From Sanghuangporus weigelae (lineage: Eukaryota; Basidiomycota; Agaricomycetes; Hymenochaetales; Hymenochaetaceae), in assembly GCA_033182465.1 (NCBI GenBank), contig CP137326.1, positions 248,001 through 312,000 on the forward strand: DNA of 64,000 nucleotides, given 5' to 3'. The notes below the pieces were generated by a model. The model had not been told where the DNA came from. It did no database searches and saw only the letters and a list, made by a program, of their open reading frames with translations. A program made the translations under genes and the position numbers. Shown in pieces: positions 24,754 to 36,728 of the stretch (positions are counted from its first letter, which is position 1; the number at the start of each line of letters is the position of its first letter).

Positions 24754-25654
24754 GAGTCACCGAGATTTGAGGATACTTCGCAAAGGTCTGGACTCAAAGA
24801 AAACGCAGAACCGGCTGTCTATGTAGGAAAGAGGAATGAGAAGGAGAACCTTGCCTAAAGATACTTGAAGTCGTTAAATACGTAGTGCCGTGTGTGCAAA
24901 GCTCCAGCGAGGGAAACAGCACGATTCACAGAAACCAATGAAATTAAGCTACAGAGTGCTCGAAGTGCTTGGCGATTGCGGATTTACGCAAGTCCCTCAT
25001 TGGCGCGATTGGGGTAATCCACAGCGAAGTGTGCGTGTACAACCAACGGAAGAAGCAACTAGTTATTACGAACGTTGCATGCTTTATGAAATCCTGGGCA
25101 GAGACAGTGGGCTAGAGTAACAAGGAGCTTCCCAGGAGATGTCGTGAGAGACAGGGTCGCGGGAAACGGTGGGAATACGGGTCTTGGTGACGAAGAGTGC
25201 TTTCGTTATCTTTATTCTTTTGGAACGTTGCGAAGGTGGCGAGGATGTGGAAGGGCACATGCAAGCAGCAAGATTGAGTACTGCGGTTCGGTATGTGTGA
25301 ACGTCGGACTCAGTAAGTAACAGTTGCCGACAATTATGTCGTTTTCTTCCTGGATGTGGCGTTCTTGCAACTCTTTCAGGTATCTGAATATGAAAGCTAT
25401 ATTTGATATCTCCACTATGCTCGCAACATCGTGAATAGCCGCAAGATAGGACACGAACTTCCCTGGTGTAATTTAGAAATAGAGTCTGTGTTTTTCGTCT
25501 TTTCAAGAAGTGAGACCAAATAGATGCCGTAAAGCACCATTACACGTGAGTCAGTTAGGCTGAATAACGTTTAAAGCGATCGCGATAGTCAACCTGGACA
25601 AATAAGGTATCATTAGAACCATTAACGAAGACCATCTAGGTAATACCTTACCAC
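24754..25654. other. Intergenic region, one doubtful exon-like piece
   Basis: About 900 bp lie between two minus-strand genes. A minus-strand piece around 25320-25460 could encode SYLAAIHDVASIVEISNIAF followed by a charged helix. It has plausible splice signals, but no start, partner exon or family could be found, so no gene is called. The promoter of the DUF6533 gene must lie in the left part. Confidence 0.35.
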
Positions 25655-26362
25655 TCATTCCTTCTTAGCGGCCTTGACCTTGCTTGCGGTAGTGAGGTCA
25701 TCAGCTATATCGCGAGACAAACGTGCGATGATGAGAGATGGGAAGATTAGCCAAAGTCTAAATTGATTTCGGTAAGCTGGCAATTCAAAGGAAGATACAT
25801 GTTTGTACATAGTACTCACCCATTCGGAATGATCCAGAACCAGTAAAGAGTCGAGAAGTCATTGTGTCCGATAGCGCACCCTCCGCAGAAATACTCTTGC
25901 GCCCAATAAAGGACTGTCTTGCTTAGTGTCATGACCGCAGTCGCGACTCCAACGAGCGGCGCTGCAGGTGAAGCAAGTATGTGTTGTGCATAAAGATAGT
26001 ATAGGTTGAGGAACGTTTCGATAACATTCAAGAAGGCTAGAACAAGTACTCTAGTCACGCCTTCCCGTCAACTGAAGAGTGACGTGGCATACGTACATTG
26101 AGCATTGGCAAATCCATCCCCGCGGTTGTACGCCTCGACACCATAAACTAAATCGACGTTTTGGTATATTTCATAAGGTTTCCAAATCCAATGAAGGTCT
26201 CCGCCTTTGAACGACCTTGGACTGAAGACCAGTTGACAATATTATCCAAATTAAAACGCGAAGCGCTTCTTACCGCATAAAACAAAATCCTGCATCCCAA
26301 AAAATCACGGGAGCAGTGAGAAGAAACCACAAGGAGATCCAGAAATGTGTCTTTGCGGCCAT
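25655..26362 (-). CDS. Four-TM membrane protein, EXPERA/EBP-like (tentative)
   Basis: Four minus-strand exons join cleanly from ATG 26362 to TGA 25655. The first helix is MAAKTHFWISLWFLLTAPVI, then WDAGFCFMRPRSFKGGDLHW and IWKPYEIYQNVDLVYGVEAY. Helices two to four follow: SFLNVIETFLNLYYLYAQHI, VGVATAVMTLSKTVLYWAQE, and STLYWFWIIPNG spliced to LWLIFPSLIIARL. The C-terminus is basic and ends in KAAKKE, a dilysine-like ER retrieval signal. Four helices with an acidic residue in the first and aromatic/Asp/Glu pairs resemble the EXPERA fold (EBP sterol isomerase, TMEM97). The assignment is tentative, and catalysis cannot be claimed. The frame stays open upstream to an ATG at 27022, adding 220 residues of acidic sequence. 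It could be a true N-terminal extension or a separate gene. Confidence 0.65.
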
Positions 26363-28002
26363 TCTCGAGGCGTTCGAGTGTCTCCTGGAGGTTCTCTCGT
26401 TATCACTGTTCTGTACAGACCCGCGCAATGTCGTCGTCGCAGGGCGCGTGGTTGAACCAAATAGCGAAGATGAGTTCCCATGGTGGAACGATAAAATTGA
26501 TAATATCGTGGGTAAGAATGATGACCAAGTGGACGACTCGGTAGAAAAAGTAAAAGTAAAAGAAAATGGAAGGCGGAGGAAGATGTCACGTGTACGACGC
26601 GTCGGTGCATTGAATGCGTCGCCGAGCCTCTCGGCTCTTTCGTTCTTGCCACCGTCATCCTGGCTACTGTGATGCTCATCCTCACTATCTCCCTCGTCGG
26701 AGTTATACCCGTTCAGCTCGTTATACTGCCTTCTGGCCGCTAAGAGTAATTCGTCTTCAAAGCCTGGAATCCACGTGTGCGCTGGTAGAATCGGCGGAGC
26801 TCTTTCCATATAGCTTCCCCATGCTGTACGGTCATCCTCTTTCCGACGCGGCTCCAAAGTGTATACACGACCATGCTCTTCTGGTCCATCTGTGCCTAAA
26901 CGAGTCGAGCGCCCGTCTAAATGCGTATCTTCCCCACTATCAGATTGCCATTCGGTATCTTGATATTTACATGCACGGAAACGAGCGAAGAATTCCATGA
27001 CCAGGGCTCCGAGGACGTCCATGTTCTACAAGCAGCTGGACAATGTGCGAGGTATAGAGTATTGTACGATGTGCCTTTGCTAGGGACTAACATGTTGTAA
27101 TATTAGCAGATATATACCGGGCATACGCAAGCGTCGTGCTGCTTGTGCGAGGCAACCTCGCCGAAGCTGACAACCACGCATGCTGACGTATAGCACGATG
27201 CGAAACAAGACTGCTTATCATTCCCGTGCATTTCGTTTCTTCATGCCTTGCCTTGTACTAATCAGAGATTACTGAAGAACGCGTGATGGAGTGTGAGAAT
27301 GTTTCCAGGAGATCTACGCGGACAACACGAGGTCCCGAAAGGTAGTAAACGTGCGACTTTCATAAAATATCGAGAAGCGTGAATAAAGGGGCTCGTCGAT
27401 ACTTCTTCCATGCCGCAGCACTCGCCGAGATGCAAACCAAAGTCACACGCATTCGCCGATTCCCCAGTGACATCTCTCGGTACGGTTTTACAAGACAGTT
27501 CGTTGTGGTCTACTAGGGACGATGGTATATGGCCAGATTGCATTAGAGAATCAGCGTTTCGAGCCTGTGAAACCGCGGAGTTCCAAGATCAATGCATCCG
27601 CCAGCTTTGTGGCTCACTATTCTTCGGAAGATTCTTTAACCAGCTGATCTTCTCTTGCGTGCTTAAGGAACTCCGCTTGCCTGCCTCTGGTGCGTTTATC
27701 AATTGGAAATGGACCTTGCTTCTGGCCGCTCTCCGAGGGACCACTGGACTTCTTTATCCATTCATACTGGTAAAGTCTAATGAGTATGACGATAGAAAGC
27801 TTACTCTTCTGATTCCGAGAGTTCTCTTTGAGCCAGGGCAATACCTCAGCTGATGCATCGTGCCCGGGGCTCCAACGTATTTCCGGGAAGACCGTCTGCC
27901 GTTTGCCTGTGTACGCAATAGCGGATGGTTTCTCACATCTGGAGTTTATAAGATCTTGAGAGACCTTAGCCAACCTTCGTACTCATTGTCTGGGTTCTCA
28001 CT
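26363..28002. other. Region upstream of the EXPERA-like gene and the P450 gene
   Basis: From 26363 to 27022 the minus strand stays open in the EXPERA-like frame (start MDVLGALVMEFFARFRACKY). It has an acidic, coding-looking middle (PAHTWIPGFEDELLLAARRQ, YNSDEGDSEDE) and then a hydrophobic Ser/Phe-rich patch. Between about 27060 and 28002 I see two overlapping, motif-free frames on opposite strands (27410-27853 plus, 27617-27973 minus) and call neither. The P450 promoter must lie in the right part. Confidence 0.35.
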
Positions 28003-30363
28003 ATGAGCATCTCCATTGCTATAGTCTGTGTGCTTTCTTTAGTATCATTCTTACTGTGGCGTGTGGTTCGACCAATCGTCGTGAAATCGCCTCTATTAGC
28101 CATCCCCGGTCCTCAAGCCACTTCCTGGTGGAAAGGTATGTTATAATTTACCAAGTAGAAATGTACCTATTCATCTGCATTTCATGGTCTGACCGACTTA
28201 AACTTTGATCATGCAGGTAACTTCTCTCAAGTATTCAACAGCAAATCAGGTTGGGAGTTTCACCGAAATCTCGTTCACAAGTATGGAGGAGTTGCAAGAC
28301 TTACAATGTTATTCGGAGTGAGCGATGTTCTCAGGTCTCTTCAATATTGTATACTTAAAGCCTCAGGACGAGCAACTGTATGTTGCGGACCCGCTTGCAT
28401 TACACCACATTATTGTCAAAGATCAATATGTGTACGAAGAAACAGCCATGTTTCTAACGTACGTCCTGACATCTTTGATTCTAAGTTATTACTAAACTTC
28501 AGCCATTGCAGATCCAACCGTCTTTACTTCGGAAAAAGTCTTTTCTCAACCATAGGTGACGCTGTTCATCACTCGAATTGGCGTAAACTAACGCTACAAT
28601 AGGCGATGAGCACAGAAGAGCCCGGAAGATTCTCAACCCCGTTTTCTCTATAAAACACATGCGTGGCCTGCTGCAGATCTTCTATCCTATATGTTATCAG
28701 GTATAATTCAAATGTTTCGTGTCTGCTTATCATATTGATGCCTTTTATGTCCTTCAAAGCTCCGAGAGATATTGATTAATGAAGTCCATGGCGACAATGA
28801 GATCGTAGATGTCATGAAATGGATGTCTCGTGCTGCACTAGAATACGTTGGTCAGGGAGGACTCGGGTATACTTTCAACGCATTTGATGAAAGGATTGGA
28901 AACCAATACAGCGACGCGATGAAATTATTGGGGTGGGTTTTTCGATGTACATGAGTAAAAGGGGGGAATTCTTGACATTTCAAATAGTCCAATCAACGCT
29001 CGCCTCTTCCTTCACCGCCAATTGCTTCCCTATGCGGTCAAGGTCGGAACGCCCGCTTTCCGACGGAAACTTCTAGAGATGTCCCCATTCGAGATTGTCA
29101 AAACGGCAATGAGGGTCTCGGATATTGTCACCAAATGCGCGAGTGACATTCTGCAGGGGAAGATACAAGGCATAGATGAAGAGGATCTCATTCACAAACC
29201 CGTTGGTCATGAGAACGATATCATGAGTGTTCTTTGTAAGATGCTCTTCCACACTGTTATGTACGAGGAGCCACTGACTGTCTCATTCATAGTGAGAGCA
29301 AATGTGGAAGCAAACGAAGAGGATCGTATGCCTGAATCTGAATTATTGGGCCACATGGGGTTCGTTCAGTCACTCAAGATGAGTAAATGCAAACAGTGGT
29401 TCTGACTCTTTCTTTGAGATCATTCATATTCGCTGGTCACGACACTACAACCTCTGCCTTATGCCGCATTCTTCATGAGCTGGCTCATCATCCCGAAGCT
29501 CAGTCAAAACTTCGCGAAGAAGTGATTGCTGCTCGCAAGAAACATGGTGATTCGGACTATGACACTCTTATGGGTCTTCCGTACTTGGATGCTGTCTGTC
29601 GCGAGACATTACGATTATTCCCTCCTGTTCCCCAGCTCAATCGCACGTGCGTATTAGCTTCACCTTACTGGCCACCTTGGGTTCGCAGCAACTAAGCTTT
29701 ATATTTCTGTTAGAACTAGGAAAGACGTTGTCCTCCCTCTGCTCTGGCCCATCAAATCTGCAGACGGGAAATCCGAGATAAAGCAAATCCCCATTAAAAA
29801 TAACACCAATGTGATCATCTCAGTCATTGGTGCGAATACGAATAAGCGTGTATGGGGTGATGATGCGGAGGAGTGGAAACCTGAGCGCTGGATGCAACCC
29901 TTACCAGAAAGTGCGACTAAAGTGCGCCTCCCGGGTATTTACTCATCGACGTAAGTACACCCTTATCGTTCCCCTTTCTGATTGCATTCAGGTTGAGGCT
30001 GAGAATAACCTATAGGATGACGTTCCTTGGTGGTGGCAGAGCATGCATGTGAGAACATCTCTCTTACAAAGTCCGATGTGACCATGCTCGTACTGATCCT
30101 AACCTTGTCTAGTGGATTCAAGTTTGCTGAGATGGAAATGAGTGAATTAAGATCTCTCCACTTTTTAACGCCCAAACTCAACTGACTAACCTGTTTGTCT
30201 TATCATAGAAATGACGCTCAGCATCTTACTCGAGAAACTCGTCTTCGAACCTGGTCCGGATATCTTCTGGGCGATGAACTTTATCTCGTCGCCTGTGCTG
30301 AACAAGCCGGGTGATATGGCAACTCTACAGCTTCCTTTAAAGTTGTCTCTGGTTGAGGAGTAA
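28003..30363 (+). CDS. Cytochrome P450 monooxygenase
   Basis: A multi-exon gene for about 550 residues. An N-terminal anchor (MSISIAIVCVLSLVSFLLWR) ties the enzyme to the ER. P450 landmarks appear in order: the proline-rich hinge region (AIPGPQATSWWKGN), DEHRRARKILNPVFSIKHMR in the helix-C region, helix I with FIFAGHDTTTSAL (A-G-x-D-T-T), ETLRLFPPVP for the E-x-x-R motif, EEWKPERW for the PERF-like motif, and heme-binding FLGGGRACIGFKFAEMEM. The axial Cys codon is complete across the intron near 30048, and all key residues are present. It is a microsomal class II type that would need a separate reductase. It resembles basidiomycete P450s of xenobiotic or secondary metabolism, but the CYP family is not assigned. 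No terpene or polyketide synthase lies in the window, so a biosynthetic cluster is not supported. Confidence 0.93.
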
Positions 30364-30864
30364 ACGTCTGTCTATGTCCAGAGAAGAAAGCTGTTGAGCG
30401 ACGGAAGGTTAGGATGTTACTTATGCATTTGATTTTCGATTGTATTCCTTGTTGCTCTGTCCCGTTATATGCTTCTTGAATCCAAAGATGTATTATTACT
30501 CAGTCCCATGTTGATTATAACTCCTGTTTCCTCGAACAAACGGGCCTTCATGTAGGTGTGAATTACTCAAATCGCGTCATATCGTCTGAGTATATTGCAT
30601 TTCCATCGAAGCAAGATCTCGAACGAACGAAGTGATTGGGATGTACTTATGCATTTTATCTTGAGTTCCTTCCAATCCTTGTTGGGCGATCCCGTTATAC
30701 AATTCTTAAACTCAAAGACGTATCATCACACTACCATTACTGATGTCCCAGACAAATTGAAGCCCCTGTGTTTCTTGGAACGAACGGCCCTTCACCAAAT
30801 TCAAATTATGCCATATCCTATTGGACCAATCTACTATTCCCTACTTGTTCGGCTAAGAAAATGG
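30364..30864. repeat. Diverged tandem duplication between convergent genes
   Basis: The 500 bp between the P450 stop and the ALG11 stop contain two related blocks, about 30408-30551 and 30638-30796. Shared words in order include 'acttatgcattt', 'tccttgttg', 'cccgttata', 'ttctt.aa', 'tcaaagacgtat' against 'ccaaagatgtat', and 'gaac.aacggcccttca' against 'gaacaaacgggccttca'. The copies are clearly related but strongly diverged. No coding role is seen; the blocks may be an old duplication of the P450 3' flank. Confidence 0.6.
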
Positions 30865-32965
30865 TTACGAAGACGAATGCGTCGAGGAGGGCAACCATCT
30901 TCTCCACCCGCTTTCCTCCCAAGCCTGCTCAAACCCTCTGCGCGAGAAACGCTCGACAGCCAACATACGCGCTCGCTTGCGCATAGCGAGGTCCTCTGAC
31001 GGCGAGAGCGACAGAGCGGTATGAAGAGCAGTGCTGAATGTTTCTGGGGTAGTTGCGTGGTAGCCTGTATGTATATATATGGAAGGACGTGGTGAGCTAT
31101 CATGATGAGAATAAGTTGATAATAGAGGATGGATGTACCGGTTGGTTCTCCCTTGTACGGAACGACAATATCGATCAAAGGTCCTGCCGAGGCGTGTACG
31201 ACTGGGATCACGCCCGCCGCCTTAAGAGTTAAGGTCGTCAAGGCATTAGTACTCTTAAATAGGTAGTAACTCGGAGCGTCACCATAAACTCGACGACGTT
31301 GATCCCGAAATGCTCGTCTACCATCGTGCTGATACCGATACTCGCACGGGAGAGCCACGATAGGACCTCAGAATGCGGGGCGTTCAATACGAATTGGACG
31401 TTTTCCTGTTATCGATCGTACAGATTAACAATACAGGATTGGGGAGGCGTATCCTTTGTTAAACCTCGCTAGAAGACTTACTGAAACACTAAGCTCCTTC
31501 GCGAGAGCTCGCAGACCTTCGACGCGCGCTTCGTCCTCTGCATTCCGACATCCGCCAACCATTACGAGTTGGATGTCTTTCCGGTGCTCGGGATGCGTTT
31601 TGAAGAGCTCTGCGAGAGCATGAAGTTGTGCTGCATGGTCTTTTTCAGGTCTATACGAAGTGAATAGTTCAGTTCTCTGATTAATAGCAAACAGTGAGTT
31701 GTGCTTACCTGAACTGAGCTACACTTAGTATGACCTTCTCCCTGCCCTTCAAAGGGAAATCTACAAGTTCTTGCGTCTCGCAAGGCGGGTAGACGATCTT
31801 CGCAGAGCTGGGTCGGTCGTAGTTCGTAGGAAGCATCAGAATATGCTGAGGGAGCGATGCGAAAATATGCAATATGCCGGAAAGCGCGTCTAACGGCGCA
31901 TCTTGGTGCGCCAGCAATGAGTTAATGTGGGACTTTGTCCAAGTCGAGTTGACCATGAGCAAAGACGCGCATCGGAGTGTAGAGGCGTAGGTGTACATGA
32001 ATATGCGGTAATACCTTGATTCCACACGTGCATTACAAGTGTGAGCTGTTGAACATCTCAATGTAACGGAAAATGGAACGTACAGAAGCTTTGCGAAGCT
32101 AAGGGCAGCGGAACTTGAGATCCTCTGTGCGTTGGCGTAGTTACCGCTACGCGCACGTACTCGTGCGAGCATATCTGTGCTGATTGTTGGGTAATGCACG
32201 TATGCGCCTACGGGGACTCGGCCTGCGCTTAGGAGCCGTACGACGGGGAATGTAAATGCATATCCCATAGTATCTGCATCACCCGCTTTTTAGCCTCTAT
32301 GTGAAGGGCGAGTCATTAGCGTAGAAAACTCACCGATGTAGAGGTCCGGCACGAGCTGCGTGAGTGCCTCCCATGCGAGGTACATCGACCCCAAGCTCTG
32401 TCCGAGGAGGGTGAGGTGCCGCCAAGACGCATCTTCGACTAGATATCGAGAGCGCAGGAAGACGAAGTGCAGCTTGGTCGGGTCGAGCGAGATATTGAAC
32501 CGGGACTGTGCAAGTAAACGACACGCAACATTGAGCACGTCTGAACTAAGCATCTATCAAGCAATGAGCAGACGTACCTTCACTTTACTGATAATTTCCT
32601 CCTTCCCTGCCACCCCATCGCCAGAATACACAACACCGACGATATGCGGGTCTGTACGTTGCAAAAGCGCGACAGCCGTCCATAATACGCGTTCCCCGCC
32701 TCCACCGGCGTTGCTACATTATCATCCTTCGTAGAATCAGCTAGACAGCAAAGAATGAGCGTCGTAGAGCAACTCACCAGTAAGGGTGGAAGAACCCGAC
32801 CAGCGTGTGTCGCGCTTGGTCTGACTCTGGTACGCCCAGTGCCCTTAGTATTGCTCGCCGGCGTCGTACATTCCCATCTGCTAGACGTGTAGTATATATT
32901 CGAAGCAGTAAAGTAGGTGCTAGCGTAAATAACAGAAGGAATAACGACGAAAGCCAGACGGACAT
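30865..32965 (-). CDS. ALG11: ALG11 alpha-1,2-mannosyltransferase
   Basis: GDP-mannose-dependent enzyme that adds the fourth and fifth mannoses to the dolichol-linked N-glycan precursor on the cytosolic face of the ER. The N-terminus has a membrane anchor ([20 protein letters not shown]). Splicing restores the family hallmark [15 protein letters not shown]. Further landmarks are [65 protein letters not shown], and the C-terminal nucleotide-sugar motif [20 protein letters not shown]. The protein has about 540 residues in roughly nine exons, with a Ser-rich end. The start lies just before the signal anchor, as in other ALG11 proteins. The gene follows the thioredoxin reductase gene on the same strand, about 190 bp apart. 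It looks intact. Confidence 0.95.
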
Positions 32966-33154
32966 GGCAAATAGAAAGCAAGTTGTAATAAATTGAGATA
33001 AATTCCGAATTTCTGAATGACGTGTCAGACCGCGTCAAGTGAGATGAGATCTACACAACTATTTATTCCCTTACAACAATAGAAAGCAGCAAAGTCTATG
33101 CATATAACAATTCAGTCAAGTGAGATATACTCTCTAACAGGCAACCACAAGTAT

Positions 33155-34277
<1,123 letters not shown>

Positions 34278-34972
34278 TGAGCTTTTCAAGTTTTTATTCC
34301 CACAGAGATTATTGAACGTCGAATTTGTCGCTGACCCAGGAGATGAAGATGCAGAAGCAAGAAAGGCAGAAGAAAGCGGTATCGCTCTATGCAAACGCGC
34401 GAAAGCTTTTGAGGAGAAAATTGTCGTTGAAATGTTTGCTTCGTAGTCGTAGTCGTAGTCGTAGTCGTAGTCGATGGCTGCAGGTTAAAATACAGAATGA
34501 ATAAACACGTGAAGTCACGAGAAGAAGATGGATGACGAAGATTGGTGTAATCAGATGGATGACTAAGCGACCATCAATTGAATTGACTAGGAAGCTGCTT
34601 GGATATGACAAAACGCTCAGATGTGCTCAGGGGATTTGGAGCTCATGCGCCCAGATATCGCCTTCACGGGCGAGGATCTTACCAAATCGTGTCATCTTAT
34701 TCAACTGAAAAGTCGATCCGGTAGGAACTGCTCTGTAGTTACTGTGATATTTTCATCAATGAATATTTTCGCAACTTGACGCGAAGATCTTACAATCTCC
34801 GCTTCAATGTGTGATTCGCGTCCACGGCATGACCCGAACGAATCACCTGGCGTGACGCGCCTGTGACGCCGACACGCAGGTCTCTTCACCGCTTTCGCTT
34901 TACTCTACATCGTCACCAATACCGAAATCCCGACTAACCTTCTTTACCCTACCGCATACCTCAGAAGAAAAA
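34278..34972. promoter_or_regulatory. Divergent promoter region with hexanucleotide repeat
   Basis: About 700 bp between the thioredoxin reductase and V-ATPase start codons. It holds a perfect short array of 'tagtcg' units at about 34441-34474. The left part, up to 34394, stays open in the reductase frame. No stress element (for example a clear Yap1 or Skn7 site) was identified by eye. Confidence 0.45.
34441..34474 (+). repeat. Hexanucleotide microsatellite (tagtcg)n
   Basis: Between five and six tandem copies of 'tagtcg' lie in the promoter region between the reductase and V-ATPase genes, just upstream of the longest possible reductase frame. It is non-coding in the gene models chosen here. 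Confidence 0.85.
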
Positions 34973-36041
34973 ATGTCGGAATATTGTCCAGTCTACGCTC
35001 CCTTCTTCGGTGCTATGGTTGGTCGCTTTTGTTGGGCTGGACGGGCTACGCGTCGCTACAAGCGAAGCGAGTTGTATGTTGGCTTTGGACTGACGTAGAT
35101 TTTGTGTATTTTAGGGATGCACATGTGCAATTGTCTTTACCTGTAAGTTATCATACGGCTACTTAAAGAAGAGAAAGGTTGCTAAGTAGTTGTTTTCACA
35201 GCAATTGGTGCTAGGTGCGCTTCTTCGTTACATCGTGGCGTTCGTCGCCCGACACGAGGAATTTGAACGCGGCGCGACTCACGACGACTCGTCTCTATTA
35301 CAGTTATGGAACGGCAAAGTCTGGTGTTGGCATTTCTGCCATGTCAGTTCTCCGACCAGACCTCATGATGAGGTCTGTTATTCCAGTCGTCATGGCTGGT
35401 ATCATTGCCGTACGTCTTCGTCATAAAATACTCGTTTCGCCACATGTCACGCTCAACTCATGTTCGTTCGTTGGAATAGATCTATGGTCTCGTCGTATCG
35501 GTGCTCATCTCTGGTGACTGTACGTCGAGGCAGCCATTGGCGACATTGCGTCGCTGAAAGATCTCCGTGTATTCTGACATACGTATCTGTAATTTGCGCA
35601 GTGAACTACAAACAACCCCTATTCGTTGGTTTCGTCCAGCTCGGAGCCGGTCTGTCCGTCGGTCTCGCGGGTCTCGCGGCCGGTTTCGCCATTGGTATAG
35701 TCGGTGACGCTGGTGTGCGTGGGACTGCTCAACAACCCCGTCTGTTTGTCGGAATGGTACGAATACTTTTCTCTTTCTTTTTCTTCGTAACTTGGAGTTC
35801 TCTTTTTTTACTTACATGATTGGCATAGGTCCTTATTCTCATTTTCGCTGAAGTGCTGGGTCTTTATGGTAAGTGCGGTGTAGACCAGTGAAGGAGTATT
35901 TGACGTTGATGTTTTGTTGCAGGTCTGATCGTCGCACTCATCATGAACAGCGCCGGAAGCAAAGCCCAGGGAGTGGTTAGTCATACTTCACGGTACTTTG
36001 CCAATATCCTTCAGCTCAACTTGCTTCGACAGTGCATCTAA
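34973..36041 (+). CDS. VMA3: V-ATPase proteolipid subunit c
   Basis: Membrane rotor subunit of the vacuolar proton pump. About eight short exons encode four helices: [60 protein letters not shown], and [20 protein letters not shown]. The Glu in IFAEVLG is the proton-carrying residue. Family loops [19 protein letters not shown] and [18 protein letters not shown] are all present. The end is best read with a final intron (GTTAGT to CGACAG), giving SKAQGVCI, similar in length to the yeast end. Reading through instead adds about 17 residues that the family lacks. The gene is very intron-dense for its size, which is common for this gene in basidiomycetes. Confidence 0.95.
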
Positions 36042-36728
36042 AATTTGAGAGGAGACGGTGCTGTGCAATCGTAGATTTATCACATAGGGTTGTTTCTAGT
36101 ACCGCGCCCGTGCATCTCATATTCGTTCCACTCGATAATCTAGCTAGCTCCGCATTCTCGTGGATGTCTCTTTTGCATTTCTCTCCCATTTGCCATGAAT
36201 AATTTGAGCTTGCGATTTACTCCCTCATAATATACAAGGCGGTATTTATTTGTGCAGTAAGTAGACGATGTCGGTCCGTGGTGTAAGGCGTATGCTTTTC
36301 TCGTTGAAACCGTGAGAAAGGTTGTGCATTGATATTTCCTTTGCAAGTGATCATTGGGCAAGGTGTAGATGCTTGTGTCGCTTCCATACTAGTAGTTCAA
36401 GCTATTCGATGTCTGGATTTAGAGGAATCCGGCGAAATGAAACGATAGCCACAATGTTTGATGCCAATCCTTCCTTCCTTCCTACCACCATGATCCTCGT
36501 AGAGCGAGTCCCGTCAGCCTCTTCCTCCGACACGGCAGTATCAATGGACGTTCTGTAAAGTAGCGCAAGCCGTCTGTCAGCCCCGGAGGTAGCGCTGAGC
36601 GGTACTACTAAGTGGTGAGTCCTGAAACAGCCTGAGATGTGGTCAGCCCTGACTTCTCGCGGCTTTAGACCTGGGGACTACGCTGAGTCGCTGACACTCA
36701 CACTTCCGTACTCTTTTATTGTCCTTGG
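36042..36728. other. Intergenic region before the tetraspanin gene
   Basis: About 690 bp hold the V-ATPase 3' flank and the tetraspanin promoter. A short 'ccttccttccttcc' run lies near 36470. No coding frame is supported, although a non-coding first exon of the tetraspanin gene cannot be excluded. Confidence 0.4.

Noticed and set aside
25084-25506. Minus-strand frames that look partly coding (SYLAAIHDVASIVEISNIAF)
   Set aside because: A helix-like piece with plausible splice ends, but without a start, further exons or known family. It was kept as a remark only.
27410-27973. Overlapping frames of 147 codons (plus) and 118 codons (minus)
   Set aside because: They occupy the same DNA on opposite strands, have no motif, and lie where the P450 promoter is expected.
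22903-30363. A secondary-metabolite gene cluster (P450, EXPERA-like and DUF6533 genes)
   Set aside because: No core synthase, transporter or pathway regulator lies nearby, so adjacency alone does not support a cluster.
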